Shown: positions 26,805 through 35,767, numbered from the stretch's first letter. The stretch is DNA of 64,000 bases from Solwaraspora sp. WMMA2056 (GCF_030345095.1 NZ_CP128360.1:1736001-1800000); one strand, 5' to 3'. The notes: a model not told the origin generated them from the letters alone. Numbers and translations: made by a program.

Positions 26805-27173
26805 GTGATCGTGTCAGTCGGGCTGGACGTCGTCGCCGTCGAGCGGTTCGCCCGCGCGGTGGCCCGCACGCCGTCGCTCGCCGACCGGCTGTTCACCGAG
26901 GCCGAGCTGCTGACCCCGGCGGGCAACCGCCGGACACCGGCGTCGCTCGCCGCCCGCTTCGCCGCCAAGGAGGCGGTGGCCAAGGCGCTCGGCGCACCGG
27001 CCGGGCTGCGCTGGCACGACTGCGAGGTGGTCGCCGACCCGGACGGGCGGCCCTGGCTGACCGTCTCCGGCACGGTCGCCGCCGCCGCGGCCGCGCGTGG
27101 GGTGCGCCGGTGGCACCTGTCGCTGTCGCACGACGGCGGCATGGCCTCGGCGATGGTCGTCGCCGAACGATGA
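26805..27173 (+). CDS. acpS: Holo-[acyl-carrier-protein] synthase
   Basis: A 122-residue AcpS-type phosphopantetheinyl transferase. Motif 1 is [12 protein letters not shown], motif 2 is [16 protein letters not shown], and the end is [19 protein letters not shown]. It moves 4'-phosphopantetheine from CoA to apo-ACP. I prefer GTG 26805 over ATG 26793, since family members begin right before the I-V-x-V-G-x-D strand and the -10 element overlaps the ATG. The NAD(P)HX repair gene starts 16 bases downstream. Confidence 0.93.
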   Translation: MIVSVGLDVVAVERFARAVARTPSLADRLFTEAELLTPAGNRRTPASLAARFAAKEAVAKALGAPAGLRWHDCEVVADPDGRPWLTVSGTVAAAAAARGVRRWHLSLSHDGGMASAMVVAER

Positions 27174-27189
27174 GCAGGGAGTGGTGGTC

Positions 27190-28689
27190 GTGATCGGAGT
27201 CTGGCGGGTGTCCGACGTGCGCCGTGCCGAGCAGGCACTGCTGGCGACGCTGCCGCCGGGCACCCTGATGCAGCGGGCCGCCGCCGGGCTGGCCCGGCGC
27301 TGCGCGCTGCTGCTCGCCGGGACCGGCGGCGTGTACGGCGCCGAGGTGCTGCTGCTGGTCGGCTCCGGCGACAACGGCGGCGACGCGCTCTACGCCGGGG
27401 CCCGACTGGCCCGGCGCGGGGCCCGGGTCGCCGCCTGGCTGCTGCACCCGCAGCGGGCACACGCCGGTGGGCTCGCGGCGCTGCGCGCCGCCGGCGGTCG
27501 GGTCACCGACGGCCCTGGCCGCTGCGTCGACCTGGTGGTCGACGGCATCGTCGGCATCGGCGGCAGTGGCGGCCTGCGTGCACCGGCGGCCGAGGCGGTG
27601 ACCCGCGCCACCACGGCGGCCTCGGCCCCTGGTGGGCGGCCGGCAGTGGTCGCCGTCGACGTGCCCAGCGGCGTCGCGGTCGACACCGGCGGCGTCGCGG
27701 TGGACTCCGGCGGCGCCGCGGCGCCGGCCGTCCGCGCCGACGTGACCGTGACCTTCGGCTGCCTCAAACCGGCGCTGGCGGTCGGGCCGGCCGCCGCCGA
27801 CGCCGGGCAGGTCGAGCTCGTCGACATCGGGCTCACGCCGTGGCTGCGCGGCACCCCGGCGTTCGAGGTGCCCGGCCACGCCGACGTGGCCCGCTGGTGG
27901 CCGGCGCTGGTACCGGCCGCCGAGAAGTACACCCGGGGCGTCGTGGGGGTCGCCACCGGTTCGGCCACCTACCCGGGGGCGGCGGTGCTCTCCGTCGGCG
28001 GGGCCGTCGCCGGCCCGACCGGGCTGATCCGGTACGCCGGCAGCGCCGGTGAGCAGGTGCTGGCCCGGTACCCGTCGGTGATCGCCACCGGTCGGGTCGC
28101 CGACGCCGGCCGGGTGCAGGCCTGGGTGTGCGGCTCCGGCCTCGGTGGCGGTGACCACGCCGCCGCCGAACTGCGGGCCGTGCTGGCCGCACCGGTGCCG
28201 GTGGTGCTCGACGCCGACGCGCTGACCATGCTGGTCGACGGCACCTGGTCGGAACAGCTGCGGGCCCGGCCGGCACCGACCGTCGTCACCCCGCACGACC
28301 GGGAGTTCGCCCGACTGGCCGGTGGTCACCCGGGCGACGACCGGGTCGCCGCCGCGCTGCGACTGGCCGCGTGGATGCGGGCCACCGTTCTACTCAAAGG
28401 CGACCGTACGGTGGTCGCCACCCCCGACGGCCGCGCCTACGTCAACCCCACCGGCACCCCGGCGCTGGCCACCGGCGGCACCGGGGACGTCCTGGCGGGT
28501 CTGCTCGGGTCACTGCTCGCCGCCGGTCTGGCACCGGAGCACGCCGCCCTGGCCGCCGCGTACGCCCACGGGTTGGCCGGCCGCCGCGCGGCCGCCGCCG
28601 GCCCGGTGACGGCGGCCGAGGTCGTCGCCGCGCTGCGGCCGGTGGTCGGCGAACTGACCAGCGCGGAAGCTGCCCGATCAGGTGACTGA
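27190..28689 (+). CDS. nnr: Bifunctional NAD(P)H-hydrate epimerase/ADP-dependent dehydratase
   Basis: A 499-residue fusion of the two NAD(P)HX repair enzymes. The N-terminal YjeF_N epimerase domain (to about 215) has GSGDNGGDALYAGARLARRG. The C-terminal ribokinase-like dehydratase has NPTGTPALATGGTGDVLAG near the end. Together they restore hydrated NADH/NADPH. GTG 27190 follows an AGGGAG element; GTGs at 27181 and 27184 are alternatives. A repeated GVAVDTGG/GVAVDSGG patch lies near residue 160. It sits between acpS and alr, as in mycobacteria. Confidence 0.93.
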   Translation: MIGVWRVSDVRRAEQALLATLPPGTLMQRAAAGLARRCALLLAGTGGVYGAEVLLLVGSGDNGGDALYAGARLARRGARVAAWLLHPQRAHAGGLAALRAAGGRVTDGPGRCVDLVVDGIVGIGGSGGLRAPAAEAVTRATTAASAPGGRPAVVAVDVPSGVAVDTGGVAVDSGGAAAPAVRADVTVTFGCLKPALAVGPAAADAGQVELVDIGLTPWLRGTPAFEVPGHADVARWWPALVPAAEKYTRGVVGVATGSATYPGAAVLSVGGAVAGPTGLIRYAGSAGEQVLARYPSVIATGRVADAGRVQAWVCGSGLGGGDHAAAELRAVLAAPVPVVLDADALTMLVDGTWSEQLRARPAPTVVTPHDREFARLAGGHPGDDRVAAALRLAAWMRATVLLKGDRTVVATPDGRAYVNPTGTPALATGGTGDVLAGLLGSLLAAGLAPEHAALAAAYAHGLAGRRAAAAGPVTAAEVVAALRPVVGELTSAEAARSGD

Positions 28690-28693
28690 TCAG

Positions 28694-28699
28694 TAGTCT
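28694..28699 (+). promoter_or_regulatory. -10 element (TAGTCT) for leaderless alr
   Basis: TAGTCT ends six bases before ATG 28706, placing transcription initiation at the start codon. It lies only a few bases past the stop of the preceding gene, so alr can be expressed on its own. Confidence 0.55.
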
Positions 28700-28705
28700 G
28701 GACCC

Positions 28706-29824
28706 ATGTGGCAGGCAGAGGTGCGGGTCGACCTGGACGCGATCCGGGAGAACGTCGCCCGGTTGCGGGCCGGGACCAGCGCCGAGCTGATGGCGGTGGT
28801 CAAGGCCGACGGGTACGGCCACGGGATGGTCGCCGCCGCCCGGGCCGCCCGCGAGGCCGGCGCCGACTGGCTCGGGGTCTGCACCCTGGGCGAGGCGCTG
28901 CAGCTGCGCGCCGCCGGCCAGACCGGGCCGGTGCTGGCCTGGCTGCTCGCCCCCGGGCTGGCGCTGCACGAGGCGGTCGCCGCCGACGTCGACCTCGGCG
29001 TGGGCAGCCGCGGCCTGGTCGCCGAGGCGGTCGCCGCCGCCCGGCTGGCCGGCCGGCCCGCGCGCCTCCATCTCAAGATCGACACCGGGTTGTCCCGGGG
29101 CGGCGCCACCGGGGACGACTGGCCCGACCTGGTCGAGGCCGCCGCCAAGGCGCAGTCCGACGGCACCGTCGAGGTGGTGGGCGTCTGGAGTCACTTCGTC
29201 TTCGCCGACGCGCCGGGGCACCCCACCATCGACGGGCAGCTGGCCGCCTTCCACGACGGCCTGGCGGTCGCCCACCGGTACGGCGTCCGCCCCCGCTACC
29301 GGCACCTGGCGAACTCGGCGGCCACCCTGACCCGCCCGGACACCCACTTCGACCTGGTCCGACCCGGGATCGCCTGCTACGGGCTGTCCCCGGTGCCCGG
29401 CGCGGACCACGGGCTGCGCCCGGCGATGAGCGTCCGGGCCCGGGTGATGCTCGCCAAACGGGTCCCGGCCGGCCAGGGCGTGTCGTACGGGCACACCTAC
29501 CACACCGGGCGGGAGAGCACCCTCGCCGTGGTGCCGCTCGGCTACGCCGACGGGGTGCCCCGGCACGCCTCCAACTGCGGCCCGGTCCAGGTGGCCGGCC
29601 GCAACCGGACCATCGCCGGCCGGGTCTGCATGGACCAGATCGTCCTCGACTGCGGCGACGACGAGGTCCGGGCCGGCGACGTGGCCACCCTGTTCGGCGA
29701 CGGCCGCCACGGCGAGCCCACGGCCGACGACTGGGCCGCCGCCGTCGGCACCATCAACTACGAGATCGTCACCCGGTTCGGCAGCCCCCGAGTGCCGCGC
29801 AGCTACCAGGACTCCCGGGCATGA
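28706..29824 (+). CDS. alr: Alanine racemase
   Basis: A 372-residue PLP enzyme that makes D-alanine for peptidoglycan. The PLP lysine lies in AVVKADGYGHG near residue 35, and the catalytic tyrosine region is GVSYGHTYHTGRESTLAVVP. The GRVCMDQIVLD strand and TINYEIVTRFG near the C-terminus are standard. Its stop overlaps the start of the next gene (ATGA), so the hydrolase and tsaE are coupled behind it. Confidence 0.96.
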   Translation: MWQAEVRVDLDAIRENVARLRAGTSAELMAVVKADGYGHGMVAAARAAREAGADWLGVCTLGEALQLRAAGQTGPVLAWLLAPGLALHEAVAADVDLGVGSRGLVAEAVAAARLAGRPARLHLKIDTGLSRGGATGDDWPDLVEAAAKAQSDGTVEVVGVWSHFVFADAPGHPTIDGQLAAFHDGLAVAHRYGVRPRYRHLANSAATLTRPDTHFDLVRPGIACYGLSPVPGADHGLRPAMSVRARVMLAKRVPAGQGVSYGHTYHTGRESTLAVVPLGYADGVPRHASNCGPVQVAGRNRTIAGRVCMDQIVLDCGDDEVRAGDVATLFGDGRHGEPTADDWAAAVGTINYEIVTRFGSPRVPRSYQDSRA

Positions 29825-30936
29825 GCCGGCAACGGGTGGCCCAACGAGCGGCGGGGCCGCGGGCCGGCGTACAGAAGGTGGCCCGGACCGCCGGGATCGT
29901 CGGCGCGGCCCTCGGCCTCGCCGCCGCCGGGGTGACCGCGACCGTCGCCGCCGAACGCGCCCTGGTCCGTCGGCTCAAACGCGACACCACCGACCCGTAC
30001 GCCGACGAACCCTTCGGCGAGTTGCCCTACGACGAGACCCGGGTGGTCACCGCCAGCGACGGCACCGACGTGTACGTGGAGATCGTCGAGCCGGACGAGG
30101 ACGCCCCGCCCCGGCCCACCGTCGTCTTCGTGCACGGCTACTGCCTGGACATGGGGACGTTCCACTTCCAACGCCGGGAGCTGACCCGCCGGGGCGAACA
30201 CCGGATCGTCAGCTACGACCAGCCCGGGCACGGCCGGTCCGGGCGGCTGGAGTCGGGTGACTACGAGATCGCGGCCCTCGGCGACACGCTGCGGGCGGTG
30301 CTGGAACAGGCGGTCCCGGACGGGCCGATCGTCCTGGTCGGACATTCGATGGGCGGGATGACCATCATGGCGCTCGCCGAGCGCTACCCGGAGCTGTTCG
30401 ACGAGCGGGTCGCCGGCGCCGTACTGATGGCGACCTCCGGCGGCCTGCTCGACGAGGCCAGACTCGGCGTACCGGCGATTCTCAGCCGGGCCGGCTCCCC
30501 GCTGCTGATGCTGGTCAACAACGCGACCCGGCTGACCGGCGGGGTGATCGACCGGACCCGGCTGGCCGCCTCCGACCTGAGCTGGCTGCTGACCCGCCGC
30601 TACGGCTTCGGCACCGACCGGCCCAGCCCGGCACTGGTCAGCTACGTGGAACGGATGAACTCGCGGACCTCCGCCGAGACGGTCACCCGGTACGTGCGGA
30701 CCCTGCTCACCCATTCCCGGTACCCGGCGCTGGCGGTGCTCGCCCCCAACCCGACGCTGGTCATCGTCGGTGACAAGGACATGATCACCCCGGTGGCGCA
30801 CTCCGAGGAGATCGTCCGGCGACTGCCGGACGCCGACTACGTCCAGATCGCCGACGGCGGTCACGTGGTGATGCTGGAACACGCCGACCAGGTCAACGCC
30901 GCGCTGTTCGCGTTCCTTGCGAAAATCCAGGAATGA
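29821..30936 (+). CDS. Alpha/beta hydrolase with N-terminal membrane helix
   Basis: A 371-residue hydrolase. One hydrophobic helix (about 23-43, AGIVGAALGLAAAGVTATVA) anchors or exports it. The fold shows an oxyanion HGYCLD strand, nucleophile GHSMGGM, aspartate in VGDKDMITP and histidine in DGGHVVMLE. Members of this family occur between alr and tsaE in many actinobacteria, which hints at a link to cell envelope or lipid metabolism; the substrate is unknown. It is coupled by four-base overlaps to both neighbours. Confidence 0.87.
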   Translation: MSRQRVAQRAAGPRAGVQKVARTAGIVGAALGLAAAGVTATVAAERALVRRLKRDTTDPYADEPFGELPYDETRVVTASDGTDVYVEIVEPDEDAPPRPTVVFVHGYCLDMGTFHFQRRELTRRGEHRIVSYDQPGHGRSGRLESGDYEIAALGDTLRAVLEQAVPDGPIVLVGHSMGGMTIMALAERYPELFDERVAGAVLMATSGGLLDEARLGVPAILSRAGSPLLMLVNNATRLTGGVIDRTRLAASDLSWLLTRRYGFGTDRPSPALVSYVERMNSRTSAETVTRYVRTLLTHSRYPALAVLAPNPTLVIVGDKDMITPVAHSEEIVRRLPDADYVQIADGGHVVMLEHADQVNAALFAFLAKIQE

Positions 30937-31436
30937 CAGTCCGGGTACGTCTGACCGCACTTGCCGACACCCACGCGTTCGGCCGACAACTGGGGCGCCT
31001 GCTGCGCCCCGGCGACCTGGTGGTGCTGGCCGGCCCGCTGGGCGCCGGCAAGACCGCCCTGGTCCAGGGGATCGGCACCGGCCTCGGAGTACGCGGCGAC
31101 ATCACCTCACCGACGTTCGTGATCGCCCGGGTGCATCCGCCGGACGCCGCCCTCGGCGGTACGTCGACCCTGGTGCACGCCGACGCGTACCGGCTCGGCG
31201 ACGCACCCGACCCGCGCGCCGAGATCGACGACCTCGACCTGGACGCCGACGTCGACCGGGCGGTCACCGTCGTCGAATGGGGCGAGGGGATGGTCGAGCA
31301 GCTCGCCGACGCGCACCTGCTGGTCCGGATGCACCGGCACGACGACGACAGCCGGTCGGCGGAGCTGACCGGCGTCGGCGCCGACTGGGCCGAGCGTCTC
31401 GCCACGCTGGACGGTGATGTCGTAGCCGGGCGCTAG
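30933..31436 (+). CDS. tsaE: tRNA threonylcarbamoyladenosine biosynthesis ATPase TsaE
   Basis: A 167-residue P-loop protein with Walker A AGPLGAGKTALVQ, switch DITSPTFVIARVH and Walker B-like VTVVEWGEGM. TsaE assists TsaB-TsaD in making the t6A modification at position 37 of ANN-decoding tRNAs. It begins on the hydrolase stop (ATGA). Its partners tsaB, rimI and tsaD lie 1.7 kb downstream, separated here by ung and an XRE regulator. Confidence 0.93.
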   Translation: MTVRVRLTALADTHAFGRQLGRLLRPGDLVVLAGPLGAGKTALVQGIGTGLGVRGDITSPTFVIARVHPPDAALGGTSTLVHADAYRLGDAPDPRAEIDDLDLDADVDRAVTVVEWGEGMVEQLADAHLLVRMHRHDDDSRSAELTGVGADWAERLATLDGDVVAGR

Positions 31437-31494
31437 AGTGCGCCTCGTCTGCGGCACCCCGCCGATCCGACGGATCCACGAAAGGCGTTCTGCG

Positions 31495-32181
31495 ATGCTC
31501 GACCTGTTGGCCATGCTCCCTACGGCCTGGACGGCGGCCCTCACCCCGCACCTGGATCCGGCTGGCACCGCCCGGCTCGGTGCCTTCGTCGCCGACGAGT
31601 ACGCGACCCGGACCGTCTTCCCGCCGCAGGAGGACCTGTTCGCCGCGTACCGGCTCTGCCCGCCGCAGCAGTGCCGGGTGCTGATTCTCGGCCAGGATCC
31701 GTACCACCGGGCCGGCCAGGCCCACGGGTTGAGCTTCAGCGTCCGCGACGGTGTGGCGGTCCCGCCGTCGCTGCGCAACGTCTTCAAGGAGCTGGGCACC
31801 GACATCGGGGTGCCGATGCCCCGCAGCGGCGATCTGACCGGCTGGGCGGCGCAGGGGGTGCTGCTGCTCAACGCGGTGCTGACGGTCCGCGAGGGCACGC
31901 CCGGCTCACACGCGGGCAAGGGCTGGGAGGAGTTCACCGACGCCACGATCCGGGCGCTCGACGCCAGCGGGCAGCGGGTCGTCTTCCTGCTCTGGGGCGG
32001 GTACGCCCGCAGGAAGCGGGCGTTGATCACCAACCCGGCGCACGTGGTGCTGGAGGCGGGTCACCCCAGCCCGATGAATCCGCGCGGGTTCCTCGGCAGC
32101 CGTCCGTTCAGCGCCACCGACAAGGCACTCGCCGACGCCGGTCTGCCCGGCATCGACTGGAGCCGCACCGGCGCCGGCTGA
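31495..32181 (+). CDS. ung: Uracil-DNA glycosylase, family 1
   Basis: A 228-residue UDG that removes uracil from DNA. The water-activating motif is GQDPYHRAGQAHGLSFSV, and the minor-groove loop is HPSPMNPRGFLGSRPFS, close to the family HPSP-S form. ATG 31495 has AAAGG nine bases upstream. It is convergent with the XRE regulator, with only three bases between stops. A TAGAGT at 31434-31439 is a possible -10 element for it. Confidence 0.94.
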   Translation: MLDLLAMLPTAWTAALTPHLDPAGTARLGAFVADEYATRTVFPPQEDLFAAYRLCPPQQCRVLILGQDPYHRAGQAHGLSFSVRDGVAVPPSLRNVFKELGTDIGVPMPRSGDLTGWAAQGVLLLNAVLTVREGTPGSHAGKGWEEFTDATIRALDASGQRVVFLLWGGYARRKRALITNPAHVVLEAGHPSPMNPRGFLGSRPFSATDKALADAGLPGIDWSRTGAG

Positions 32182-32184
32182 GCC

Positions 32185-32934
32185 TCAGTCGGCTGCGGCC
32201 GTGCGGCGGACCTCACGGAACCGGCGCAGCAGGTCGGCCGTGTCCGGATCGACGATGTCGAGCTCGGCCAGCGGTACGACCGGATAGTGCTGCCCGTCGT
32301 GGCGTACCTCGATCGCCGGCGGGAGTTCGTCGTACATCCGGGCGTGGATCTCGCCGGCCATCGTCTGCCAGCGGTGCGGGTACGGCTCCCGAGGGTCGAC
32401 AGGTATGTGGCGGTACTCCTGCCAGCGGTCCATCCACCGGGTGGCGTACTTGCGGGTGAGCCAGTCGGTGACGGCGTCTGCTTCTGACCAGAGCAATGCC
32501 ACGTGCACTCCGGGCGCCGGCACCGGCGCGCCCTGCAGCAGCGCCGCGGTCGGACCGTCGAGGACGAAGCTGAACCCGGCGGCCTGGCGGTGGAACTGTT
32601 CGACGCTGGTCTGCGCGAGCCGGTCGGCGAACGGGCGGTCGGCGATCTCGGCGATCCGCCGGTCGATGTCGGAGTCGAGGTCCTCGACACCGACGGTCAG
32701 TTGGCGCCCCATCGCCGCGAAGAGGCGTTCGACCGTCGCCAGGCTCGGTGTCCGCGCCCCCTGCTCGATCCGGGCGATGGTGGCCTGTGCGACGCCGGCC
32801 CGGTCGGCCAACGCCTGCTGGGTCAGCAGCCGTGCCTGCCGCTCCTCGCGCAGCGTCGTGCCGATCAAGGCCGCCAGCGAGCCTGCGGGGGCCGCAGCTG
32901 CGGTGTGCTGGTCGTTCGGAGGGTGCTCTGCCAT
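32185..32934 (-). CDS. XRE-family transcriptional regulator with C-terminal nucleotidyltransferase-like region
   Basis: A 249-residue protein. ATG 32934 has AAGGA nine bases upstream; a longer form from 33003 is less likely. Residues about 22-83 are a Cro/C1-type helix-turn-helix (LTQQALADRAGVAQATIARI then EQGARTPSLATVERL). The C-terminal half contains FVLDGPTAALLQGAPVPAPG, which resembles the opening of AbiEii-type nucleotidyltransferases. The expected acidic catalytic pair is not evident, so it may be a degenerate sensor domain. A nested palindrome 73 bases upstream is the likely autoregulatory operator. No toxin gene is adjacent. Confidence 0.75.
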   Translation of the reverse strand: MAEHPPNDQHTAAAAPAGSLAALIGTTLREERQARLLTQQALADRAGVAQATIARIEQGARTPSLATVERLFAAMGRQLTVGVEDLDSDIDRRIAEIADRPFADRLAQTSVEQFHRQAAGFSFVLDGPTAALLQGAPVPAPGVHVALLWSEADAVTDWLTRKYATRWMDRWQEYRHIPVDPREPYPHRWQTMAGEIHARMYDELPPAIEVRHDGQHYPVVPLAELDIVDPDTADLLRRFREVRRTAAAD

Positions 32935-33006
32935 CGATGTCGATCCTTGTCCGCCGCCGAGCGGCTGTCCATCGCGACTGGACGTACGTATATTGCGCCA
33001 CAATGA

Positions 33007-33042
33007 TATTCCTCTGAGGAATAATTATTCCTCAGGGGAATA
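33007..33042. promoter_or_regulatory. Nested palindromic operator upstream of the XRE gene
   Basis: A 36-bp near-perfect inverted repeat (17 of 18 pairs) in a local AT-rich island. Each half is itself a palindrome: ATTCCTCTGAGGAAT at 33008-33022 and ATTCCTCAGGGGAAT at 33027-33041, separated by AATT. Centres are 19 bases apart, about two helical turns, so two repressor dimers could bind the same face. There is no T run after it, so it is not a typical terminator. Confidence 0.75.
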
Positions 33043-33106
33043 CCGTTCAGCCGCGTAGTTGTCCCTCAAGTGCTGACGTTCCGTGACTTCCCCGCCCGTC
33101 GCGCAC

Positions 33107-33136
33107 GCCCCGGCGCGCCAACTGGCGCGCCGGGGC
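33107..33136. terminator. Perfect 13-bp hairpin upstream of tsaB
   Basis: Stem 33107-33119 with 33124-33136 and a four-base AACT loop, between the XRE operator and the tsaB promoter. It may insulate tsaB from transcription entering from the left. The direction of action is not clear. Confidence 0.6.
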
Positions 33137-33176
33137 GATCTGCCGGCCGGTGCGATGGTCGGCGGGGCTGTCCGGT

Positions 33177-33182
33177 TAGTGT
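33177..33182 (+). promoter_or_regulatory. -10 element (TAGTGT) for leaderless tsaB
   Basis: TAGTGT ends seven bases before GTG 33190 and overlaps the alternative GTG at 33181. This supports 33190 as the start and leaderless transcription. Confidence 0.5.
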
Positions 33183-33189
33183 GCTTACC

Positions 33190-33882
33190 GTGCTGGTACT
33201 CGTGCTGGATTCGTCGACGCCCGCGGTGACCGCCGCGCTGGCCGAGGTCACCGACGGTGTACGCCTGCTGGCCAGCCGCTGCGCGATCGATGGGCGCGCG
33301 CACGGCGAACTGCTCGGCCCGCAGATTGCCGCCTGCCTGGTCGAGGCCGGCGCGACGGCGACCGACCTCACGGCGGTCGTCGCCGGGCTCGGCCCCGGGC
33401 CGTTCACCGGGCTGCGGGTCGGCCTGGTGACCGCCGTCAGCATGGCGCACGCACTCGACATCCCGGCGTACGGCGTCGTCTCCCTCGACGCGCTCGGCCG
33501 GGCGCCCGCCGCCGACCCCGCCGCCGGCCCCGTGCTGGTCGCGACCGACGCGCGTCGGCGCGAGATCTACTGGGCGGTGTACGCCGGCGACGGGCGGCGG
33601 CTGACCGACCCGGCGGTGGCGACCCCGGCCGCCGTGGCCGAGGCCCTGCCGGGTGCCGCCCCGTCGGGCGTCGTCGCGGCGGTCGGCGACGGGGCGCTGC
33701 GCTACGCCGACGTCCTCGGCCTGCCGGTGCGGCCCGAGCCGCGCTACCCGAGCGCTCTGGCGCTGGCCGAACTCGCCGCCGACCGGGTCCGGGCCGGTGC
33801 CGACGGCGAGCCGCTGACCCCGTGCTACCTGCGCCGACCCGACGCGGTCGCGGCGACCGGCCGGAAACCGGTGCTACGGTGA
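33190..33882 (+). CDS. tsaB: tRNA threonylcarbamoyladenosine biosynthesis protein TsaB
   Basis: A 230-residue TsaB, a catalytically inactive relative of TsaD that scaffolds the t6A complex. It begins VLVLVLDSSTPAVTAAL and contains VVAGLGPGPFTGLRVGL, the conserved dimer-interface and phosphate-loop remnants. GTG 33190 is preferred over 33181 from the position of the -10 element. The stop overlaps rimI (GTGA). Confidence 0.92.
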   Translation: MLVLVLDSSTPAVTAALAEVTDGVRLLASRCAIDGRAHGELLGPQIAACLVEAGATATDLTAVVAGLGPGPFTGLRVGLVTAVSMAHALDIPAYGVVSLDALGRAPAADPAAGPVLVATDARRREIYWAVYAGDGRRLTDPAVATPAAVAEALPGAAPSGVVAAVGDGALRYADVLGLPVRPEPRYPSALALAELAADRVRAGADGEPLTPCYLRRPDAVAATGRKPVLR

Positions 33883-34370
33883 CCCGGGCCGGCACGCAGA
33901 CCCGGGCCGGCACGCGGCCACGGATCGTCCAGTTCCGCTGGTGGCACATCGAGCAGGTGCTGCCGATCGAAGCGGACCTGTTCGGCGCGGAACAATGGTC
34001 GGCCGAGATGTTCTGGAACGAGCTGGCCAACGACCACCACTACCTGGCCGCCGTCGACGACGCCGACGAGGTCGCCGGGTACGCCGGACTGGCGTGGGCC
34101 GGTGACCCCGGGGCACCCGACGAGGCGTGGGTGCAGAACATCGCGGTTCGCCGCGACGCCCAGCGGCGCGGCCTCGGCCGTACCCTGTTGACCGCACTGC
34201 TCGACGAAGCCGGCCGGCGCGGTGCCGGCCGGACCTTCCTCGAGGTCGCGGTGGACAACGCGCCCGCACAGCGGCTCTACGCGGCGTACGGTTTCGAACC
34301 GGTCGGCGTACGTCGCGGCTACTACCAACCCAGCAACACCGACGCCCTGGTGATGATGCGAGATGGCTGA
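33879..34370 (+). CDS. rimI: Ribosomal protein alanine N-acetyltransferase RimI-like (GNAT)
   Basis: A 163-residue GNAT acetyltransferase placed between tsaB and tsaD, the usual RimI position. The acetyl-CoA loop reads [15 protein letters not shown], and [20 protein letters not shown] is the C-terminal signature. It starts at GTG 33879 on the tsaB stop. The first 15 residues contain a doubled TRAGT motif not found in the core fold. Whether S18 is the true substrate cannot be read from the sequence. It overlaps tsaD by eight bases. Confidence 0.87.
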   Translation: MTRAGTQTRAGTRPRIVQFRWWHIEQVLPIEADLFGAEQWSAEMFWNELANDHHYLAAVDDADEVAGYAGLAWAGDPGAPDEAWVQNIAVRRDAQRRGLGRTLLTALLDEAGRRGAGRTFLEVAVDNAPAQRLYAAYGFEPVGVRRGYYQPSNTDALVMMRDG

Positions 34371-35409
34371 CGAACCTCTGGTCCTCGGGATCGAGACCTC
34401 CTGCGACGAGACCGGAGTCGGCGTCGTCCGCGGGCACACCCTGCTCGCCGACGCGCTCGCCTCCAGCGTGGCCGAACACGCCCGGTTCGGTGGCGTGGTG
34501 CCGGAGGTGGCCAGCCGGGCCCACCTGGAGGCGATCGTGCCGACCATGCGGCGGGCGCTCGACGACGCCGGGGTGACCCTCGCCGACATCGACGCGATCG
34601 CCGTCACCGCCGGTCCGGGCCTGGCCGGCGCGCTGCTGGTCGGCGTCGCGGCGGCCAAGGGCTACGCGATCGCCGCCGACAAACCGGTGTACGGCGTCAA
34701 CCACCTCGCCGCACACGTCGCCGTCGACACCCTCGAACACGGTCCGCTGCCGGAGCCGGCGATCGCCCTGCTGGTCTCGGGTGGACATTCGTCGCTGCTG
34801 CTGGTCGACGACCTGACCGCCGGGGTCACCCCGCTCGGTGCCACCATCGACGACGCCGCCGGTGAGGCGTTCGACAAGGTGGCCCGGCTGCTCGGGCTGC
34901 CGTTCCCCGGTGGGCCGCCCATCGACCGGTCGGCCCGCGACGGCGACCCGGCCGCCATCGCCTTCCCGCGTGGCCTGACCGCGCCGAAAGACCTCGCCAC
35001 GCACCGGTTCGACTTCTCCTTCTCCGGGCTCAAGACGGCGGTGGCCCGCTGGGTGGAGGCCCGCGAACGGGCCGGCGAGCCGGTGCCGGTCGCCGACGTG
35101 GCCGCCTCGTTCCAGGAGGCGGTCTGCGACGTACTGACCACCAAGGCGATCGACGCCTGCCGGAAGCAGGGCGTCGAAACCCTGGTCATCGGCGGCGGGG
35201 TGGCGGCCAACTCGCGGCTGCGGGCGATGGCCGAGCAGCGCTGCGCGCGGTACGGGATCCGGGTCCGGGTGCCCCGGCCCAAGCTGTGCACCGACAACGG
35301 GGCGATGGTCGCCGCACTCGGCTCGCACCTGGTGGCCGCCGGGGTGCCGGCCAGCCGGCTGGACCTACCGGCCGACTCCGCGCTGCCGTTGACCACGGTG
35401 AGCGTGTAA
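34363..35409 (+). CDS. tsaD: tRNA N6-adenosine threonylcarbamoyltransferase TsaD
   Basis: A 348-residue ASKHA-fold enzyme that transfers threonylcarbamoyl to A37 of tRNA. The start [17 protein letters not shown], the metal-binding HLAAH in [24 protein letters not shown] and the [11 protein letters not shown] loop are all present. ATG 34363 lies within the end of rimI. The next small gene begins on its stop (TAATG). Confidence 0.96.
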   Translation: MADEPLVLGIETSCDETGVGVVRGHTLLADALASSVAEHARFGGVVPEVASRAHLEAIVPTMRRALDDAGVTLADIDAIAVTAGPGLAGALLVGVAAAKGYAIAADKPVYGVNHLAAHVAVDTLEHGPLPEPAIALLVSGGHSSLLLVDDLTAGVTPLGATIDDAAGEAFDKVARLLGLPFPGGPPIDRSARDGDPAAIAFPRGLTAPKDLATHRFDFSFSGLKTAVARWVEARERAGEPVPVADVAASFQEAVCDVLTTKAIDACRKQGVETLVIGGGVAANSRLRAMAEQRCARYGIRVRVPRPKLCTDNGAMVAALGSHLVAAGVPASRLDLPADSALPLTTVSV

Positions 35410-35675
35410 TGTCCGGCGACGTGATCGTGCGGATGTGGGAGGCCAAGGCCGAGCCGTCCCGCCTGCCGGAGTTGCTCACCTGGGTCTGCGACACCGCGCT
35501 GGCGGAGATCGAGCACAGCCCGCTGCACCTGACCAGCGAGGTCTTCTCGTCCACCGACGACCGGGTGGTGGTCGTCTCGAAGTGGCGCAGCGGCCCGGTC
35601 TCCCTGCCGGATCCGCCGCTGCGGCTGGTCACCCGGCCGCCGCACAGCTGGGACTTCACCCAGGTCGACCGCTGA
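35409..35675 (+). CDS. Conserved small protein, ABM-like (dimeric alpha/beta barrel)
   Basis: An 88-residue protein coupled to tsaD by a TAATG overlap. The pattern VIVRMWEAKAEPSRLPELLT, a central helix, then RVVVVSKWRSG fits the ferredoxin-like fold of antibiotic biosynthesis monooxygenase (ABM) domains. No catalytic residues are obvious. The coupling suggests joint expression with the t6A genes, but a role in that pathway is only a guess. Confidence 0.7.
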   Translation: MSGDVIVRMWEAKAEPSRLPELLTWVCDTALAEIEHSPLHLTSEVFSSTDDRVVVVSKWRSGPVSLPDPPLRLVTRPPHSWDFTQVDR

Positions 35676-35767
35676 GCCGAGTCCTGCCTGAGGGGATGCG
35701 GAGCCGCCGGTCCTGCGGTCCGGGCCTGGTCGGCGAAATTCGGTGGCTTGCCGATCGGGCGGCGGCC

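Noticed and set aside
33007-33042. Reading the XRE upstream palindrome as a terminator
   Set aside because: It is AT-rich, made of two separate palindromes and lacks a T run; the geometry fits protein binding better.
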